Shown: positions 24,421 through 37,183, counted from the first letter of the stretch. The stretch: DNA of 64,000 nucleotides from Chionis minor (GCA_013398295.1 VZSF01008496.1:124001-188000); one strand, 5' to 3'. The notes: generated by a model not told the origin, from the sequence alone. Made by a program: numbers and translations.

Positions 24421-26013
24421 CTCCAGTCATCTCCCAGGAGTTCTCTAGAAAGACTGCGTTAGTGTAGCCAGCCTTGCAAGCGTGCGGGATAAAACTTATT
24501 AGGCCCTGCTGTTTTGAAAACTTAGAAGTAGGCATGTTGTAACCCATTTTTTCCTCACAGAGGCTGTAAACTTATCCTTTTGTCATTGGTCTGTATTGTG
24601 CTCGGCTGTCTCTAGTGCTTGACAGTTTCAATGATGACAACAATAAAAATTTTAAAAATACTTAAAACACTTTGGCCTTGAAATTGCTGTGATGTTAAAA
24701 CTGTTGGAAGATGGGCGATCCTGCCTGAGCCTGTGGCAGTTCTGTGCAGTGGCCTAGAGATCATACTGTCCTGCAGAGGAAGGTAGCTTTTATGCCCACC
24801 AGCAGTTCCAGCTAGCTAGGAGCAGGTCACAGAGCATTGTTTCTGCCATTCCTGCTGTACTCCATTCTCCTCCTGCCTACTTGCTCATGCAGGGAAATAT
24901 TGGGAAAGTAGTCCCTGATGCATCCTTCTGCATCTCTGCCTGAAGAGCTCTTATTTGGTGGCTACACATTTACATAAAATTTAGGAGAATATGCTCAAAG
25001 GAAGAGAGGTGTGAAACATTTCCAAGAACCTTTTAAAGGTCTACACTGACACGGGAAAAAAAAGGGGGGCTGAGGGCTGGGTGGGACACCTTTTAATTGT
25101 TCAGTGAATGTCACCCCTCCCTGTAGTCTTTTATTTCTCCTGCTTTATGGCTTTGTTTATTTAAAAGACAATGAAGTGCATGAAGATGGAATCCAAGTGC
25201 ATTTAGTCATCTTTGTTTCAGAGCATTGTTCCCTAAAAAGCTGCTTCAGTTCTGGTTACATCAATAGGCTGCAGTGCATTTTAAGTACTGTTTTAAGCAT
25301 TTTCATTCTGTACTTTGCATGTAGTCTTGGATAACCAGCCCACTGCAGCAAGGTAATAATTCCTAAGAGAGCTTATTCCTCAGCTATTTCCAGGTATGAA
25401 ACACAAGGAATGTCACCAATTTGCAAGACTGGCTGGTGCTTCTGCTGTGTTGTATGCCGAACTAGAACAAAAAGAATAAGTGTACCATCCATATTATCCA
25501 TAGTTGAGGTGGTTTCTGTGCCATTATCCTGAGCAATATAGCAGTACTGTGGTTTCTTTCTTGCAAGTAAACTAGCCAGCAACAAGAAGTAATTTAAAGT
25601 ATAGAATTCTTAGTCAAATGTTCTAATGCGGGTACCAGTGTTGGTATTTCTGGGGTCAACGTTTAGTCTTCAAAGGGAATTTGTGTATGTGAAAAATCAG
25701 GATAATATGCAAATGCTCTTACCTCTGAAGCCAGAGAGAGCTCTGCATTAAAGTGCAAGACCGTGGTAAGAAAAACAGGTATTTTACAAAGGTGTTGGGA
25801 TAGATAAATTGGTCCCCAAATGCCAACAAATCAGTTTTTTTGTTGTGCTAAAACATAAATGCATGGAATATTTTACTAATATGCTCTTATGCTGTCTTTT
25901 TTTCACCCAGACTGTAATGAATATGTATAGTAAACTCAGATTGACAGTTTCTGTTCATACAGACACTTACTTTCATTGTAACTGTAAGTTTATTCTAGAG
26001 GATGGCTTAAATT
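24421..26013. other. Non-coding sequence, nothing recognised
   Basis: Unique-looking AT-rich DNA. A GA/GT-rich interval around 25050-25085 is unremarkable. No exon candidate. Confidence 0.45.
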
Positions 26014-26430
26014 ATAGAATAGAATCATAGAATTATTTAGGTTGGAAAAGTCCCTTAAGATCATCAAGTCCAACCATTAACCTGACACCCCCAAGTGCAC
26101 CACGAAACCATGTCCCTAAGCACCACATCAACACATCTTCTAAATACCTCCAGGGATGGCAATTCCAGCACTGCCCTGGGCAGCCTGTTCGAACCCTTCC
26201 AGTGAGGAAATTTTCCTAACATCCAATCTAAACCTCTTCAGTTCTAAACCTCGGCGCAGCTTGAGGCCGCATGCTCTCATCCTATTACTTGTTACCTGGG
26301 AGAAGAGACCGTCCCCCACCTCCTTTCAGGCAGTTGTAGAGAGTGAGGAGGTCTCCCCTCAGCCTCCTCTTCTCCAGCCTGAACAACCCCAGTTCCCTCA
26401 GCTGCTCCTCATCAGACTTCTCTAGACCCT
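26014..26430 (-). repeat. CR1 LINE 3' UTR, well preserved
   Basis: The + strand starts with the reverse complement of the CR1 terminal repeat ('atagaatagaatcatagaatt') and continues in consensus order: 'ttaagatcatcaagtccaac', 'ccctaagcaccacatc', 'ctccagggatgg', 'gggcagcctgtt', 'cctcccctcagcctcctcttc', 'tccagcctgaacaacccc', 'cagctgctcctc'. The element is therefore in - orientation, about 417 bases, 5'-truncated with its 3' end intact. Similarity to the consensus is visibly higher than in neighbouring relics, so it is a younger insertion. An open frame across it (26156-26425) is an artefact of the repeat. Confidence 0.92.
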
Positions 26431-29400
26431 AATCTCCTGATCATCTATGAATTCATCATTAAAATGTTGGGTTGTATGAGTTAGAATCACATAATACTGA
26501 AAAATAAATAGCATATCCAAACCTTTAAACATTGTCATAGTCCATACTTACCATTTTTTGGCAAGTTACATGAAAATTACCATGAAAATGAATCACCCAC
26601 ATGATAGTTAGCTTGGCTTGTGGCTAGGCTAAATAATGTGTAAAACTAATGGAATTACTAAAACCAGAAATTATAAGACAAGGCTGTTTAGTACAGTAAG
26701 CAGTCTCAAATTAAAAGTCCAAGTTTAGCAATGCTGACAACATATGAAAGTATTTATTATTAAAGACATTATTATTTGGTATTATGATTGTTAATTCCAG
26801 AATTTCTTTATTATTACTTTTTTCTTCCTCGTCTAGGTAATTAGTCACTTGCTTCTGACAACGCAGTCAATTTCACAGTAGTGTTTTACAGTAACAGCTT
26901 AGTGAAACTAAAGGGCAACAGTACACTGGAGACCTTCCTTGGAGGAGCCCTGGGGAAAAACAAATGGAGCAAATCCCCTATGGACAGTCTTGTTGCTGAC
27001 AGGGTGGAGGTGTTGGCCTGGAGGGAGGGGTACACATCTTCTATATCTATTAGTACATTTCATAAGAAGCATATTCCCAAACTGGATTTTTGTTTAACAT
27101 TGTCTCCTTTACTTGAATTCTATTGAATCATGTCTACAGCTAAATTAAAGCATTATTTTTGCATGGTGTTTCAGTGCAAATTGATTATATTTCAAAGAAA
27201 AAATAGTACTTTAACTTTTAGCAGCCCTAGAAATTCTGTCATATTTTACTAATACAGAAATTCATAATTCACCACTGCATTATTTAATGAAGTATTTTAG
27301 TACATTTAGTGAACAAAAACAGTCCTTGAAAGCTTGTCTGGCTTAACTTCTCTCTTCATTTTTCTTCTGCATGACTTACATTCCTGTCACTTATATGGTT
27401 TTTCAACACCAACGCTAGTCTCATAAGTATTAAACATACATGTATTTAAAATGATTTAATTTAATTGTGCCTTATACTTAGCATAAAAATACTTAAACGT
27501 AATAGAAAAATGTGGGAAAAAAATAATCATTTCAAGTAACTTAGTATATGTTGCTCTGTAAGAAAGTTGATGCTTCTGATCTGGATACCTGTTTCTGAAA
27601 CAAAGAACTAAGGCCCAAGGTTTTGAAGCGGGTGGATGCATACATGCCAGGTTCAAAAAGGAAGCGGGCATCTATGTTTTTGTAAGAAGAACTATCCAAA
27701 TTTATTTCCAGTAATTAATGTTGTTAGCAAATCAGAGGTCGACTGCATGTGAATTAAATCCAGGCGCTGTATGGTAGCTGAATTATTCGTAGAGTCATTA
27801 AAATGGTAACAGAATTTAGATGGATTTTTTTTTTCAATTAAATTATCAGATAGCTTTTCTTCTATTAAAAACCCAATAATATTCAAGACATATTTGTGCA
27901 TGAATACTGGATATAAATTGCATAGAAGTTTTCCAATTGGATGCTTGCAGAAGAGTGTAAGTTCTTTCAGAAAATATTGTGAGAGTAACAACAGTGTCCG
28001 TGATTCGTGTATATCACCTTTTGGCCAGTGTTATGCCTTAGATGAAACACCAAAAAAAGTTACACATAGCTGCAGTGTGTGATGGGCTCCTTGTAACTTT
28101 ATTGTTGAAACCTCTCCTTTCCTGTCTGGTATCCTGGATACGGGTTTCCTTGCTGAAAAGGCTTAGTGCCAGATCTTAATTAATTTAATTTACGAAGAGT
28201 AGAAGTGGTTCTGAGCTTTCAGGAGTCATCACCTGGAGAGTTAGAATTAATTATCCCATTATAAGTATGGAGCCCCTTCTCCCAGGGTATGACCTTTAAA
28301 GATGCTCGCTGGAGTACCGCGCTTCCTTCTAGAAGGTTATATATGAACAGGGTAAGGTCAGAAGCTAAACCAAGTGCTTGCTTGAGAGAGTCCATTTGTA
28401 GCTTCTCACCTGAAGAGGATGGTCTGAGCTGGTGTTTGCTTACATGTCCTTCAGATGCCAGTGCAAGGTAATAAATCTGCTGTCTCTGAACCTGAAGAGA
28501 AACAAATAAAACAACTAATAAACTGAGCTAATAATAAATACAAAAAGTAGGACGTAAAGGACAGGGTAAAATATTTCTTAAACTGGGTATCTCAACCCAT
28601 TTCAGTGAGTAACTGCACAAATAAACTGTTACTCATTTTGAAGGTTAAGCTGTAATAATACCTCTAAAACCTTTAAATGGAATCTACTATTTACGATAAA
28701 GCATTCCCAGTGTTAGACTCAACTCCTTCCCAAATTGATTATATTCTCTTTTAAGCAGAAGTAAGTTTCAAGCATCTAATTCAAGAAGAGTCATCCATCT
28801 TCCTTTCTGCTAGTCAGACAGCTCAATATTCCAGTTTCTTCAGAAAGTGTAACTTGCCAATGGAATGGATATTTCTTTCTCTTTAGCTATACAGGCTCTT
28901 TTTGAGCAGTTGCAAGCCTGCTTAGCGTTTGTGGTGTTCGTGATAGGCATTCATTTTGCAAGAAACTCTTGTATGCATCAGAAATGAGAAAGAAGTAAAA
29001 TTAAAAAGGAAAATGACAAATTATTTATAGGGGCATTTTAAAGATTTTTAGGGGTTATTGAAGATTTTTTTTTTTTTAAATTAGAGATATTTTACAGGTA
29101 GTCTGCAGAGAAAAAGCAGTTACTGTAACCTGTGAAGGTATAATGTGAATTCATATTATTTAAATTTATTGTTTGTGGGGCTTTTTTTCTTAATCAGTGA
29201 TAAGTTCCCAATTGTTGGGAACACATCCAGCTAATTGTTTAGAAAATGCCTTTATCTTAATTAATTAATAATTAATACATGACCCTGGAATAATTCATAC
29301 TACAGAGCAAATCCAGTAGAGGAGTTAACCAAGTAACTTCAAATCACAGAATGGTTTGGCATTATGATTGAATCTATCAGTGATGCCAATCATAAAATGG

Positions 29401-29560
29401 GTATAACTTGGGTTTTGCAATTAACTTGGCAAGGATACATCATTTTCTCTCCAGACACAACAGACAAGGAAGAAATGCTGTTTTCAGATTCCTAAGTGAT
29501 CTAACGGTGTATTTTTCACAGCTAAAATTGGATATCTCCGTTGGCATTTAAATTCTTTTC
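26431..29560. other. Non-coding AT-rich sequence
   Basis: No exon, RNA gene or repeat identified in about 3.1 kb. Several poly-A/T runs occur (for example near 27820 and 29070). Short frames on both strands are unsupported. Confidence 0.45.
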
Positions 29561-30561
29561 TGTCACCGGGTATGATACTGAGTTGTGTCCCTCAGGGGTC
29601 TGTACTGGGACCAGAACTGTCCAATATCTTCATCAATGACACAGACAGTGGGATCAGGTCCACCCTCAGCGAGTTTGCAGATGACACCAAGCTCTGTGGT
29701 GTGGTTCACACACCTGAGGTACAAGCTGCTTTCCAGAGGGACCTGGACAGGCTTGAGAAGTGGGCCCGTGTGAACCTCATGACATTCAACAAGGCTGAGT
29801 ACAACGTCCTGCACCTGGGTCAGGGCAAACCCTGGTGTCAATCCAGGCTGGGGGATGAAGGGATGGAGAGCAGCCTTGCGGAAAAGCACCTGGGAGTGCT
29901 AGCAGATGAAAAGCTGGACATGAGCCACCAGTGTGCACTCACAGTCCAGAAGGCCAACCGTATCCTGGGCTGCATCCCCCGCACTATGGCCACCAGGGTG
30001 AGGGAGAGGATTCTGCCCCTCTACTCCACCCTTGTGAGACCCCCCCTGGAATCCTGCCTCCAGCTCAGGCGCCCCCAACATAAGAAGGACATGGACCTGT
30101 TGGAGCGGGGCCAGAGGAGGCCATAGAGATGCTGGGATGGCTAGAGCCCCTCTGCTGGGAGGACAGGCTGGGAGAGTTGGGGGTGTTCAGCCTGGAGAAG
30201 AGAAGGCTTCGGGGAGACCTTAGAGCCCCTTCCGGTATCTGAAGGGGGCCTACGGGAAAGCTGGGGATAAACTTTTTAGCAGGGCCTGTTGTGATAGGAC
30301 AAGGGCTAATGGCTTTAAATTAAAAGAGGGGAGATTTAGACTAGATACAAGGAAGAATTTTTTTACAATAAGGGTGGTGAAACACTGGCCCAGGTTGCCC
30401 AGAGAGATGGGAGATGCCCCATCCCTGGAAATATTCCAGGTCAAGTTGGACAGGGCTCTGAGCAACCTTATCTAGTTGAAGATGTCCCTGGCTAGTTGCA
30501 GGGGAAAGTAGACTAGATGACTTTTAAAGGTCTCTTCCAACCCACAATATTCTGTGATTCT
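29561..30561 (+). mobile_element. 5'-truncated CR1 LINE with ORF2 C-terminus and 3' UTR
   Basis: This is a non-LTR retrotransposon copy in + orientation. It begins inside the RT domain, with QGSVLGP encoded near 29592, passes the catalytic FADD block, and continues through the ORF2 C-terminus. It then enters a textbook CR1 3' UTR: 'tgttcagcctggagaagagaagg', 'ggtggtgaaacactggccca', 'gttgcccagagagatggg', 'tagactagatgac'. It ends in the bird CR1 3' terminus 'ATTCTGTGATTCT' at 30549-30561. Heavy 5' truncation is normal for CR1 and leaves it unable to move by itself. Confidence 0.95.
29572..30126 (+). pseudogene. CR1 ORF2 reverse-transcriptase fragment, truncated
   Basis: An open frame of 184 codons encodes the middle-to-C-terminal part of the CR1 RT. 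The motif QGSVLGP lies at about residues 8-14. EFADDTKL, at about residues 34-41, carries the two metal-binding aspartates of the polymerase active site. Downstream are the conserved-looking HLGQGKP segment (about 81-87), [15 protein letters not shown] (about 106-120) and the thumb-like region with [10 protein letters not shown]. The N-terminal endonuclease and the first RT blocks are missing, so no active enzyme is possible. The frame ends at 30124-30126, close to where family ORF2 proteins end, with the last part (GGRRP-like) probably frameshifted: the following DNA still resembles ORF2 in another phase. The first ATG is not a native start. No function in the host is implied. Confidence 0.85.
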
Positions 30562-33500
30562 CCAAACCAAATTCATCCTGGCTGAAAAACAAACTATGAA
30601 GACTTTCTTTCAATGAGCAATCACTTTTTATTGTTAACATTTTCACTGATTTAATTTATCAAAAGATAAATGAACTTGTCAACCTTAAGTTGCTCCTGTT
30701 TTGTTCCAGGATGCTCCAAGTCCTAATGTGATCAGTCTTTTCCCAAAGAGAAGCTGAAATGATGACCTTTTAATTTTTGTTCAAGTACAGAATGCTAAGC
30801 AAAAGTCATAAAACCTCTGTACACTTCAGGTGTAAAATCGCCCTGTGTAATAGTCTTGAGTCTGGCGTTTCTGTTCCCCAGACTTGAAACATAGCTTTGC
30901 GACACTACCCAACCAAGTGTAGCATCAAAGTAATGATGTTATAATTAAGGCAGAGGTTGCACTTTAACGTTGAGCATATATTTTTGATTGCTGGTACCAT
31001 TCTTCCAAAAGCTCCCTTCAGGTTTAAAATTTCTCTTGTTGTTCTGCCTTTTCCAAGTGTGAATAAAAATACATTTCTGACGCATCAGGAATTTGCAATT
31101 ATATTTGCTTGTGACTTAGATCACAATCTAAGCCCCTGTTGGGGGAGCAACTTAAAAGCTCGGAGATAAACAGAAACTGAAACAAAATTCAACACAGATT
31201 TAACTTCTGGTTAACCAACATTGTGTCATAGTTTCATGAATGACTGCAATGGGGAGTAAGATTGTGCTGCTACCCTCATCTGAGAAGAAAATTAGTAAAA
31301 TGGTATGACTGGAATAATTGAAATAGGAAGCAGTTCAGTAATATGTAATTCAAGGTCGTTAATTTAGGGAATAAAAATAATTTCAGCTGGAATTTAGAAG
31401 CGATGGAGGAGGAGGAGCAGAACTGAAATGAATGAGTCCTATTGCATGATGGCTGTGAGTCACTAATGAGATACAAAACTAAAAACTGTAAATGAATCCT
31501 AGGAGCCCTGTCAAACATGACCAAAGATGTGATAATGTGCGGTTAGACCTCATTAGCTTAAGAAGTGATATGATTGCAGGGTGAGAAAAGAGCCGTTTAA
31601 ACTGAAAGCTAGTGCTGGTGAAAGTACAAAAGGCTTCAAACTGGTGTTGACTACATTAAGGCTGGATGTCAGAGTAAGCTTTGTGACCGTTTCTGTACCT
31701 CAGAGCGCTGGGATCCCAGAAAAGCTGCCACACCGGAAAAGGGAGAGCAAAAAGAATAATTATGCTGGGTGAAGTAGCTCAGTCTGTGGAAGCAATTATG
31801 TGTGCTGTGACCTTGCAATAAGGTAGATCTCCTCCTTGGCTCGTTAGGCTTCCTGCCCAGTTCCAGACCCCTAATTCTGGGAGAGATGGATTTTGTATTG
31901 GAGAATCCCACTATGTCCTTTAAGTGCTGAACACCTTCTGTCTGGTTGTTCTGCAGGGACATTGAGGCTCTTCCTCCCTCTGTTGTCCCGTCCCTCCAGG
32001 GTCTGGGGCTCCTTCCTAAGCCAACCTGTAAGGCTGGTTTATAGGACACAAACCTTTATGCCACTAAACCCAAGGCTTAGCAGTGTGTAACCCAGATAAC
32101 CCTGTAATTGTGCATTGTAATTTCTGTGTCTTCCATGTTCAAGAAATGTTACTGTTCTGAAGCTTTAAAAAATACTTCATTATTATTTTTAGGAAGGGAT
32201 TTATTTTTTTTTTTTTTTAAGGATTTCAACAATTAAAGAATTCTTATCTTTAAGAAAATTGTCCCGAGTAACATCTACTTTAAAAAAATGGACTTAAAGA
32301 CTTTTTGTCTGTCTTGCTGCACTCACTGATTGCAGATGTGCCTTTTCAGTGGCATCACCTCCATTTGCTTGTGGAGGCTCATAAATACTAGCTTCCACAG
32401 TAAAAAATTTTGAGAAGCATGCAATCCTTATATTGGCAGTAAAACAATGATGCTGAACATGTTCAAAAGTATCCATTTTTATTCCTAGCCAAGACTTGTT
32501 GCCTGATGATGCAAAGGGCTTCATGGTGCTTGAAGCAGCAAAATTATCCCACCCTTCACCCCCACGCCCAGAAAGAGAAAATAGACCTGTAATCCAGTGG
32601 GATATTTTGATGTCACAAATAGAATTGTCCCATCTACTCTAGCAAACACCATGGACCTTTCATTTAATATAGGAATAATGGTACTGAAAACAAAACGAAC
32701 TATAACGCTGCTGCATGTTACATATGTTGCACTGAATACAGTAATCAACTCTGTGGCCTTGTGGAGGGGTTTTAGATTTGCAGAAGGGAAAATTTAGACT
32801 TAATATTGCTTGATACAAGAGAATTGCATTACGGGTTGGTAGATCCTTGGAAGGGTTTTGGTTACCCCCGAAGGTTGAGCTGACTTTGTTGATTAAAAGA
32901 TAAGACTAAAGACAAGGTAGTTTTGCTGAACTGGAACATTTGGTGTTAATGATATGGCAGGATAATTTGTAATAATTAATATAACCACGGTGATATAGAA
33001 TGAAAATTAGTATCATAGTAGCCAATGAGGTTAAGAAATGGTTGTAAACTGAATATGCAAAGTAAATAGAACAACTAGTGAAAAGCACATGTAACGAAAC
33101 TGTTATTTGGAACTTGGGGTGATATTTTGGGAGAGCATGGCACGTGTCTTTTTTTTCCCCCTTGCTTTTTTTTGGTTGTTAGGAACAAAGAACTCTATTT
33201 CTTGATTTCCTTTCTGTTTACATAAACTAGAAATTACTAGAAACTAGTAACTTTGGAATGATTGTTTAGAGTGAAATGGATAAAAGAAGAGGAAGGGCTC
33301 TCTAGGCCACAACTAATTTGCCATGTACCACATCATAGACTATGAAAAAAAGTTTCCATGATTCTTTTTATCTGAGGCCTTGGGAGGAAGTGAATTCTAT
33401 TTAAAGGTGATTAAAAACGTACTGATTATTTGTCCGGTGGGTTTTAAATCCAAATGGCTTCTTGTATTTATGCAATTCATCTGGAAGAATCAGTTTAGAA

Positions 33501-34283
33501 AACATGAGAGACCTTTCCAGAATTGACCACAAACCCCAATTTTATTTAAGTTAACAAAATATTAAACTGAATATAAGCTGTCTATATCACTAATACTGTT
33601 TGTGAAATTTTCTTAATGAACCCTGAAGTGTGCATTATAGTCCCTTTAAATTTGAATTTACTTTTGAAGGCATTCTGTGAAGTTAATAGAAAAGCTGGCA
33701 TTCACTTCAAATAAAAACTCTTGTAGCTTCTCAGTGTTACCACTTGTTTCGTTTTAGGAACAGAGCAAATATGTTTCCATTGATGTCTGTGGAGCAACAC
33801 TGCTCTATTAAAAGCTGGGGATGTTGCCCAGTTGAATCAGCCTTTGAAATCCTAGAATAACATTTCACTACTCTTTCTTTTCAGTAAAATCCTTTATGAT
33901 GCTATAAGATCCATACAGATGGTACTAATTATGTCATCTTGTTCTTTTTAAGATTTTTTTTCCCCCTCTAGATTTATTTTTTCACCTCTAAGCAAAACAC
34001 AGAACACTTTTATATAAAATGCATGGTCATTTAAGCAGAGATTGTCTTAGAACAGTTAATTATTTAATTATTGCATACACTATGTCCTTGCTAACACAGT
34101 TTAGGGAAAAAAAATCACTTAAGCAGAAGCTTTTCTTCCTTAAACTCCATTCTTAAGTAGCATTGCCTACTGTTTTCATTGAATTTAGGATAGATGAAAA
34201 TCAAAGTGAAGATAAAATTCCCATTTTAGAACCTGGTATTTGGTTAATTTGGCTTTGCACAACACACGTAAATAAAAGACTAG
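30562..34283. other. Non-coding sequence, one weak tRNA-like spot
   Basis: About 3.7 kb of AT-rich unique-looking DNA. The interval 31763-31838 has a Pol III A-box-like phrase (TAGCTCAGTCTGTGG) but a poor B-box and no cloverleaf, so it is treated only as a finding. A 16-base T run lies at about 32203-32218. No exon candidate. Confidence 0.45.
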
Positions 34284-34460
34284 AATCATAGAAAGAAGCA
34301 CCTCAAGAAAAGATCTGCTCCTGTCTGCGGCAAGTCAAGATCAAGATGTTTGCTAACTTGGTCTAATCTGTTCCTTCTGTGGAAGGGCACTCCAGAACCT
34401 CCCTTATAATCTCTTCTACGACTTCATTGTTCTTATACTTGTATTAATGTTGTTTTTGTT
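34284..34460 (-). repeat. Possible very old CR1 3' fragment
   Basis: The phrase 'agaatcatagaaagaagcacctcaag' at the left edge and 'tgctaacttggtctaatctgttc' with 'ggcactccagaacctccctt' further right echo the reverse complement of a CR1 3' UTR in the correct order. Divergence is high and the call could be wrong. Confidence 0.35.
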
Positions 34461-35410
34461 TTCCTTCAAATGAGGCTGATGTCCTTGCCCCAGAAAGCAA
34501 GCAGAACCAAGTGGGAGGTGCACTGCAACACCTTGCATGGGATGTTGGTAATGAGCTACCAGGTCACTTTTACCTGCTTGGCACGCTCCCACCCCACTCA
34601 ACATCCTGGCTGTACATTTTTTCCATGCATCTTTGACACGTTTAGAGCTATTCTACAAAGCTCTTCACCTTACAGTGCTTGAAATAAGGTTAAGATAAAT
34701 CTATCTGCAAGCTCAGCTGAACAACATCAGCATCACCCAGCACAGCTCAGCCCTGTAGTACCTGATGGCTCCCCTGTTGTCATGTAATTTCTCTTAAGAG
34801 CTGCAGATCTTCAGTTGTAAGAAGAGTGCAGTGGATGTTATCTGCTGTGTGCAGACGTAGGAGCTGCTAATGAAGGTTGTGTTCCTTTAAAAGGTTTTGA
34901 TAGCAGAAAAAGATCTCAGCTGCTTGATGGCATTGTACTGTTCTGGCTATTGCAGGTGGAGGAGATGGGAATGGGATAGGAGCCCTCCTTCCTTAGCAGC
35001 CAGTTAGCATCCTTCCTTGAGGGAGGTTTGCCAGACTGAGGAGGATTGGGCATATAAAGGGAGACCTGCTGATTTAGCAAGAGAGAAGCTGATGGCACTG
35101 ATAGAGGACGGGAGATTCTGGAGAAAAGCAGGAGGTAGGCAGGCAGCCAGACCTCAGAGAAGATAGAAAATATATTTTGGTGGGCCCTAGGGGAACTTGG
35201 AGGGTGGTGGGGGAGTGGGTGTCTGTTACCTGTTGCTGAAATGGGAGCAGGCCTGGAAAAAAGACCACTTGCTGTAAGGATATGGTGGATAGAGAGGGAT
35301 TCCCTAGCAAGCTTCTTTCATTTCTGTTCAGTGTTACTCTGAGTTTCCTTTTCTTTTGAAGCAATGTAATTGTTTTAGTCTGGAGCCTAATGAAACCTCG
35401 CACTAGAGTT
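34461..35410. other. Non-coding sequence left of the LTRs
   Basis: No feature recognised. The sequence just left of 35411 does not look like LTR or retroviral interior, so the retroviral material ends there. Confidence 0.45.
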
Positions 35411-35901
35411 TGTTACGAGTAACTGTGACAAAGAGCCAATTTGGATTATCAAAATAGGATTTATTTGAGCAAGCTGTAAACAGGCAAAACAGTGCTGGGC
35501 GACCGGGGAGTCTCCGCTCCACCAACGGCGCGCGCTCACCCCGGTCAGAGTCCCCTTCTTATAGTGTTGCTAAGGGGTCTCTCCTGGTCCTCTGGTGGTC
35601 GTGGGATGAAGGTGGTAGTCTTCCTCTGCATTGTAGGTTGTGATCTTATCATTTAAAGCATGCATACATCCAAAGTATTTCCTTATCGAGACTGGTAGCC
35701 AGATATTTGTGGCTACAAAGAAAACAGTTACACTGGTTTGCAGAAGTCGGCGCATTATGCAAAGTTAAGGTATCGGTTTGATTAACAAAGACACAATATG
35801 AGTCTATCACAGAGTTAACAAAGTTCTGGTGGTGTTTTGGGGATCTTGCTTGAAGATTAAAGTTTGGTTCCTGTCAAAGGTTTTGCCAGTTCGGGGTCAC
35901 A
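35411..35901 (-). mobile_element. Solo-type endogenous retrovirus LTR (LTR A)
   Basis: Read on the - strand this 491-base block starts TGTGACCCC and ends GTAACA, the TG...CA ends of an LTR. It holds a TATAAG box at 35563-35558 and an AATAAA signal at 35465-35460, about 95 bases apart as in a U3-R-U5 layout. Between them lies a GC-rich R-like segment containing GCGCGCGCC. After the hexamer comes a short U5 with 'ccaaattggctctttgtcac'. It resembles avian ERV LTRs. No gag, pol or env sequence follows at the left edge, so this is a solo or remnant LTR. No matching target-site duplication is obvious at these edges. Confidence 0.7.
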
Positions 35902-36566
35902 TCCTAACCAATACACATCTAAGAGTGTGTGCCTGGATTACCGCCAAAGTATCTTCTTGTCACTCTGCTCCTGGAGACGGAAGGATTTAGATTTTCCTGG
36001 ATAAAAGATGACTGCTAAACTTTGGTCTTCTGTTCAGTTACTTAGAAATTCTCAGCAGGCACTGGGAAATCACAGACTGGACTCAGCGATGGAAGGGAAC
36101 TGGATTCAGGAACACACGGGTCAGGATCAAAGGCAGACGAACAGACGGAGTCCTCCTCAGATGCCAGCCATTGAAGAAGGAAAACCAGAGCCTGAGCAAG
36201 AGGGCTGACCCTTTGATCCCTCAGCTTTTATCCTGAGCATGATGCAGATGGGATGGAATACACTGTTTGGTTAGTTTTGGGTCACCTGTCCTGTCCGCTC
36301 CTCCCCGCAGGTGGGACCCCTCTACGCTTTTCTGCTTCCGACCCTCCAACGGGGCAAATAACAAAGTTGTCTGCCTGTGGTCGTTATAGCAATAAGTATA
36401 AGCCAGGGCCTCTCTGCATCCCGTGCCTTGACATCAGCTATAAACATGGGTCTTATCGCTCTGAGAAAGAGCAGTTTTCTGCACAATATGCCGTTAGAAG
36501 AGGCCTAGTTAGAAAGCAGAGGTACTGAACAAAATTGGTCCTGTTTTACCTCAAACCAGGACAACA
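35902..36566 (-). mobile_element. Second endogenous retrovirus LTR or LTR plus leader (LTR B)
   Basis: On the - strand the block starts TGTTGTCCTGGTTTGAGG, the well-known opening phrase of a large group of bird ERV LTRs. It continues through 'gaccaattttgttc', 'aggacaggtgacccaaaac', 'tattccatcccatctgc' and 'catgctcaggataaaagctg'. The last phrase contains the TATA-like ATAAAA at 36231-36226. The right-hand edge at 36566 is clear. The left-hand edge is not: sequence from roughly 36000 down to 35902 may be U5, untranslated leader or unrelated DNA. Its - strand end abuts LTR A directly. No viral gene is present. A 66-codon + strand frame at 36008-36208 is antisense to the LTR and not meaningful. 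Confidence 0.7.
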
Positions 36567-37183
36567 GATTATAGTGCTAATACAACAGGTAACATTAAAA
36601 TCACTAGTGGTTGAAAATAACAAGTCTGGAATCATGGTTTTCAAGGCAAATATAGACATTGTCTCTTCTGCTTAGAGGCGCCTGTGAAATAAATAGCGAG
36701 GAAATACATAAAGCTATGCAAAGAGCAGCAAGTTGGGTTTTTTGGTTGTTGTTGTTGACAAAAAACATGGTGTTAAAAGTAAAAAGCTCTTAAAATGTGT
36801 CTATGGGGTGCGGTTCCTGCAATTTTTTTCAATTACAGTCTGGCCTTTCTCTAAGTGCTCCTGGTAATTCCATGGGGCTGTAGCTTTCCCCAGCAGCTTA
36901 CCTACAGCCCTTCCCAAATGGAATGTGGATTGTCCTTTAGCACTGTTAGTGCGTTAGCTGAGGTAAACAGCGGTGTGCTGTCACCTCTCCTTTCAGTCTG
37001 AGGAAGAACTGCGCAACGTTCAGCGGCAGGACCTGGGTCCTGTACAAGACTCACAGCAGTTGCCCAGTGCTTCCTTAGATCCCACCCCTCCTATTTACAT
37101 TTCCTCTGTATCTGGTATTTTAAATGTTTCCTAGAGCTGTGTAATATCTAGAGAACTTGTAAAACAGACCTTTTAAAATAAGG
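36567..37183. other. Non-coding sequence between LTRs and GC block
   Basis: Nothing recognised. A short (GTT)n-like stretch occurs near 36740-36756. Confidence 0.45.
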
